NCBI RefSeq assembly: GCF_014698825.1
Contig: NZ_JACJTT010000049.1
Span: forward strand, 1-38,913
From: Richelia sinica FACHB-800
GTDB lineage: Bacteria; Cyanobacteriota; Cyanobacteriia; Cyanobacteriales; Nostocaceae
Reading direction: 5' to 3'
DNA: 38,913 nt
Shown here: positions 35,820 through 38,913 of the stretch, piece after piece
How the letters are laid out: each line of letters opens with the position of its first letter
Numbering within the stretch: position 1 is the stretch's first letter
Translations under genes and position numbers: made by a program
The notes under the pieces: generated by a model
Databases searched by the model: none
What the model saw: only the letters and a program-made list of their open reading frames with translations
What the model was told of the DNA's origin: nothing

Positions 35820-38800
35820 ATGTGGATAGTACCTCAGTGGCAACGACTAGTTAATCTGCAAATAGCAATTGGTTTATTCGCAAATGGAATACTTGCTAAT
35901 TGTCCTAGTGTGCTTGCACAAATCAAACCAGATAATACATTAGGTCAAGAAAATTCAGTTATTAACAAAGTTGATAATTTAAAAGACCTCATTACAGGTG
36001 GGGCCACCAGAGGTGCAAATTTATTTCATAGCTTTGATAACTTCAATGTAGGTACAGGGAAAAGTGTTTATTTTGCTAACCCTGGAGGAATTGAGAATAT
36101 ATTAACTCGTGTCACTGGTGGGAATGCTTCTAATATCTTAGGTAAATTAGGAGTAGAAGGAACAGCAAATTTATTTTTAATTAATCCCCAGGGTATTTAT
36201 TTCGGTAAAGATGCCAGTTTAGACATTAAAGGCTCATTTACAGCCACCACTGCGGATGCGATTAAGTTAGGAGAGTCTGGTTTATTTAGTGCCACAGAAC
36301 CAGCTAAAAGCAATTTGTTGAATATTCAACCAGGGGCATTATTTGCTAATGCTATCAAAAATCAACAAGCGAAAATAGAAAATCAAGCTAATTTGATAAC
36401 GGGTAAAGATTTAAAATTTGTTAGCAGCAATATTAATAGTAGTGGGGTTTTATCTGCACCTCATGGCAAGATAGAACTAGCATCGACTGGAAATATTCAA
36501 ATTAATCAATTAACAGCACAAGTAGCTAGATTAACGGCTAATCAAAATATTCACTATGGCAATATTTCCATAGTTGCTGATGACAATACAGCCGACTCTT
36601 CCATTAATCCCATCTTATCATTAACAGCAGGAAAACAGATTACAGGTACAGGGAATATTACTACCACAGCACCAGGATTATTAGTAAATTTGCAAGCAAA
36701 AGACAATATTAATATTAAAGATATTAGTAGTAAAGGCGGAAATATTAATATTATTAGTGAAAATGGAGATATTATTACAAGGATTCTGGATACTACCTAT
36801 AATATTTATCAAACCACCACTATAGATATTGATGAAGGTGGAACATTTACAGGCTTCGGTGAATTTACCTTTAATAGTGATCTCATTGACCCAATCAAAG
36901 AAGTTAAAGTCAGACTTTCAGCTAGTAATGTTATTAGTAATTCAAGAATTACTTTATACTCATCCGTATTGTTTTTAAGGTTGATTAATTCAACGGAAAA
37001 TAATCTCGCTAATTTTCAAGATACTCTACTTACTGATAGTGGTTCTACTCCTATTTCATCAGGTTCTACTCCCTTTAACGGCATTTTCCAACCTGATGAA
37101 CCATTGGCTATTCTGAATCGGCGTAACCCCAATGGTACTTGGAATTTAAGTATATTTAGTTATGAAAATAACAATTCGGCTAATACTGCACCGACTGTAT
37201 ATAAAGCTGGAGATATAGCTCCTTGGGGAATAGCAACTGGTACACAGCTAATTATCACAACCTCTCGTAGTCTTGGTGCTGGAGGAAATGTCAATCTCAA
37301 AGCTGGAGGTAAAATTTCTACAGGTGACATCAATTCATCCAGTAACGTTAATGCTGGATTGATTAACCTCAAGACCAACGATAACATTACTACAGGTAAT
37401 ATTAACTCCTCTTCTATTTTGGGAAATGGGGGTAATATCGCCCTCATCACCAATAAGGGTAATATCACCACAAGAAACCTAGACTCCTCCACATATTCAC
37501 AAGTAAGAAACACAGGAAATGGTGGGGGAATGACTCTATCTGCTGGTGGGGATATCACAACACAAAATCTAGACTCCTCCTCATCTTCAGATTCAGGAAA
37601 CGCAGGAAATGGTGGAGGGATGACTCTATCTGCTGGTGGGAATATCACAACACAAAACCTAAACTCCTCCTCATTTTCAGATTCAGGAATAGCAGGAAAT
37701 GGTGGAAGGATGATTCTATCTGCTGGTGGGGATATCACAACACAAAACCTAGACTCCTCCTCATCTTCATTTTCAGGAACAGCAGGAAATGGGGGGGGGA
37801 TGGCTCTATCTGCTGGTGAAAATATCACAACACAAACCCTAAACTCCTCCTCCGTAACATCCTTCTCAGCTTCAGAATTAGGAAACACAGGAAATGGGGG
37901 GGGAATGACTCTCACTGCTGGTGGGGATATTTCCACTCAAGACCTAAACTCCTCCTCATTTTCAAGGAAAGGAACAGTAGGAAATGGGGGGGGAATGACT
38001 CTCACTGCTGGTGGGGATATCTCTACTCAAGACCTAAACTCCTACTCATTTTCAGATTCAGGAACAGCAGGAAATGGCGGGGAGATGGCTTTTAGGGCTG
38101 GTGGGAATATCTCTACTCTATCCCTAAACTCCTCCTCATTTTCAGATTCAGGAACAGCGGGAAATGGCGGGGCGATGACTCTTACTGCTGGTGGGGATAT
38201 CTCTACTCAAGACCTAAACTCCTACTCATTGTCATTTTCAGGAACAGGAGGAAATGGCAGCGGGATGACTCTCACTGCTGGTGGGGATATTTCCACTCAA
38301 GACCTAAACTCCTCCTCATTTTCAAGGAAAGGAACAGTAGGAAATGGTGGGGCGATGACTTTGACTGCCGGTGGCGAGATTAAAGCTATCAAAAATGAAT
38401 TTAACAATGAATTCCCGGTGTTTTCTTCCTTTTCTGTTTCCCAAACCGGAAATTCAGGACAGGGTGGTGATGTTACCTTAGCAGCTAAAAATGAGATTAC
38501 AGATTTATACATCTTAACTTTGTCTTCTTCTTCAAAATCTGGAGATGTTCAAATTAGCAGTTTTGGCGATTTATTGATTAAAAATACTAAAATCATCACA
38601 AGTAGACAACTGATAATTAACAATCCTTTGACACAACAAGAAATCACACTGGATGTCAGTGGAGTAGGTCAATCAGGAAATGTAAGTATTAACAGTAAAG
38701 GTAATCTCACATTCAATAATACTCGCATAGAAAGTGACACCAGAAGCAGCAACCCCGCAGGTAATGTCAATATCACCAGTCCTGGTATTGTCACCTTTAA

Positions 38801-38913
38801 TAACAATAGTAAAATTACAAGTAACACCAGCAGTCAAGGGAAAGCAGGGAGTATTCAAATTGATGCCAAAGAATTAAACCTCACAGATGCTTCAGAAATC
38901 TCCGCTTCCACTA
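35820..38913 (+). CDS. Filamentous-hemagglutinin-like exoprotein (TpsA type), 3' partial
   Basis: Open from ATG 35820 to the window end (1031 codons, no stop), so the C-terminus is beyond the window. Signal peptide 1-33 ending VLA before QIKPD. The two-partner secretion (hemagglutination activity) domain follows at 35-160 with NFNVGTGKSVYFANP, and NPQGI at 122-126 corresponding to the NPNGI signature. Then come beta-helix-like repeats rich in Asn, Gly, Ile and Thr, and a block of 30-residue repeats at residues about 535-851. It is probably secreted and surface-located by a TpsB partner, not in the window. Composition of the repeat block is biased (Ser, Gly, Thr, Asn). Nearest upstream gene is 216 bp away. 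Confidence 0.85.
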   Translation, partial: MWIVPQWQRLVNLQIAIGLFANGILANCPSVLAQIKPDNTLGQENSVINKVDNLKDLITGGATRGANLFHSFDNFNVGTGKSVYFANPGGIENILTRVTGGNASNILGKLGVEGTANLFLINPQGIYFGKDASLDIKGSFTATTADAIKLGESGLFSATEPAKSNLLNIQPGALFANAIKNQQAKIENQANLITGKDLKFVSSNINSSGVLSAPHGKIELASTGNIQINQLTAQVARLTANQNIHYGNISIVADDNTADSSINPILSLTAGKQITGTGNITTTAPGLLVNLQAKDNINIKDISSKGGNINIISENGDIITRILDTTYNIYQTTTIDIDEGGTFTGFGEFTFNSDLIDPIKEVKVRLSASNVISNSRITLYSSVLFLRLINSTENNLANFQDTLLTDSGSTPISSGSTPFNGIFQPDEPLAILNRRNPNGTWNLSIFSYENNNSANTAPTVYKAGDIAPWGIATGTQLIITTSRSLGAGGNVNLKAGGKISTGDINSSSNVNAGLINLKTNDNITTGNINSSSILGNGGNIALITNKGNITTRNLDSSTYSQVRNTGNGGGMTLSAGGDITTQNLDSSSSSDSGNAGNGGGMTLSAGGNITTQNLNSSSFSDSGIAGNGGRMILSAGGDITTQNLDSSSSSFSGTAGNGGGMALSAGENITTQTLNSSSVTSFSASELGNTGNGGGMTLTAGGDISTQDLNSSSFSRKGTVGNGGGMTLTAGGDISTQDLNSYSFSDSGTAGNGGEMAFRAGGNISTLSLNSSSFSDSGTAGNGGAMTLTAGGDISTQDLNSYSLSFSGTGGNGSGMTLTAGGDISTQDLNSSSFSRKGTVGNGGAMTLTAGGEIKAIKNEFNNEFPVFSSFSVSQTGNSGQGGDVTLAAKNEITDLYILTLSSSSKSGDVQISSFGDLLIKNTKIITSRQLIINNPLTQQEITLDVSGVGQSGNVSINSKGNLTFNNTRIESDTRSSNPAGNVNITSPGIVTFNNNSKITSNTSSQGKAGSIQIDAKELNLTDASEISAST
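37422..38372 (+). repeat. In-frame 90-bp tandem repeats with poly-G tracts
   Basis: Units begin with GGAAATGG at 37422, 37515, 37605, 37695, 37785, 37890, 37980, 38070, 38160, 38250 and 38340. Spacing is 90 bp apart from 93 (first) and 105 (37785-37889). The unit encodes GNGGGMTLSAGGDITTQ-NL-SSSxS-SG-style protein. G tracts occur inside the units: nine at 37791-37799 and eight at 37896-37903 and at 37986-37993. Confidence 0.95.

Noticed and set aside
37160-38512. Long open frames on the minus strand opposite the exoprotein repeats (37160-37936 and 38297-38512)
   Set aside because: Proline-rich, periodic translation (SPPADRVIPPPFP-like) is the shadow of the 90-bp repeats. The plus strand is open through the whole region with a signal peptide and TPS domain.

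Overview
The window looks like chromosome from a filamentous, probably heterocyst-forming cyanobacterium of the Nostocales (Nostoc/Anabaena group). Signs are many GCGATCGC (HIP1) octamers, a phylloquinone gene set with DHNA phytyltransferase and hot-dog thioesterase, tRNA genes without an encoded CCA, a small-protein family I associate with Nostocales, a hemagglutinin-type secreted protein, and short palindromic intergenic repeats. These are impressions from reading; no search was run.

Layout. 1-2.4 kb: a kinase-like ATPase missing an evident phospho-acceptor His, a DUF2256 zinc-ribbon miniprotein and an Ntn-hydrolase asparaginase. 2.5-8.8 kb: a phylloquinone (vitamin K1) cluster with menI (+) convergent to an overlapping menA-menC-menE operon (-), and menF plus a methyltransferase (+) divergent from menA. 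9-13.5 kb: proA, an ionotropic-glutamate-receptor-like channel lacking the GYG K+ filter, mazG and a DUF2227 membrane protein. 13.7-15.6 kb: tRNA-Val(TAC) with terminator, a decayed small coiled-coil gene with an in-frame TAG, and a two-gene AT-rich accessory module (DUF488 protein plus an unrecognised protein with two perfect beta-clamp-binding pentapeptides). 15.9-21.5 kb: an HDAC-family deacylase, a 4xPAS hybrid histidine kinase and a REC-histidine kinase. 22-31.7 kb: a complete Wsp-like chemosensory operon on the minus strand (CheW, CheR-TPR, two chemoreceptors, Cys-rich CheW, CheA-REC, CheB). 31.9-35.6 kb: GNAT acetyltransferase, an unannotated 45-aa membrane miniprotein, a 67-aa conserved protein, MTA phosphorylase and a lipoprotein binding protein. 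35.8 kb to the end: a large two-partner-secretion-type exoprotein with about ten 30-residue repeats and poly-G tracts, cut by the window edge.

How it fits together. The men genes supply several steps from chorismate to phylloquinone (isochorismate synthase, OSB synthase, OSB-CoA ligase, DHNA-CoA thioesterase, phytyl transfer); menD, menH, menB and menG are not here. The chemosensory operon has all core parts but no stand-alone CheY, so its output is open: the CheA receiver domain or the downstream REC-kinase at 20107-21480. The two receptors share an 818-bp almost identical 3' half with different sensory domains, which suggests gene conversion.

Most novel-looking items: the DUF488/clamp-motif pair at 14319-15595, the non-GYG glutamate-receptor-like channel, the receptor module conversion, and the repeat/poly-G exoprotein.
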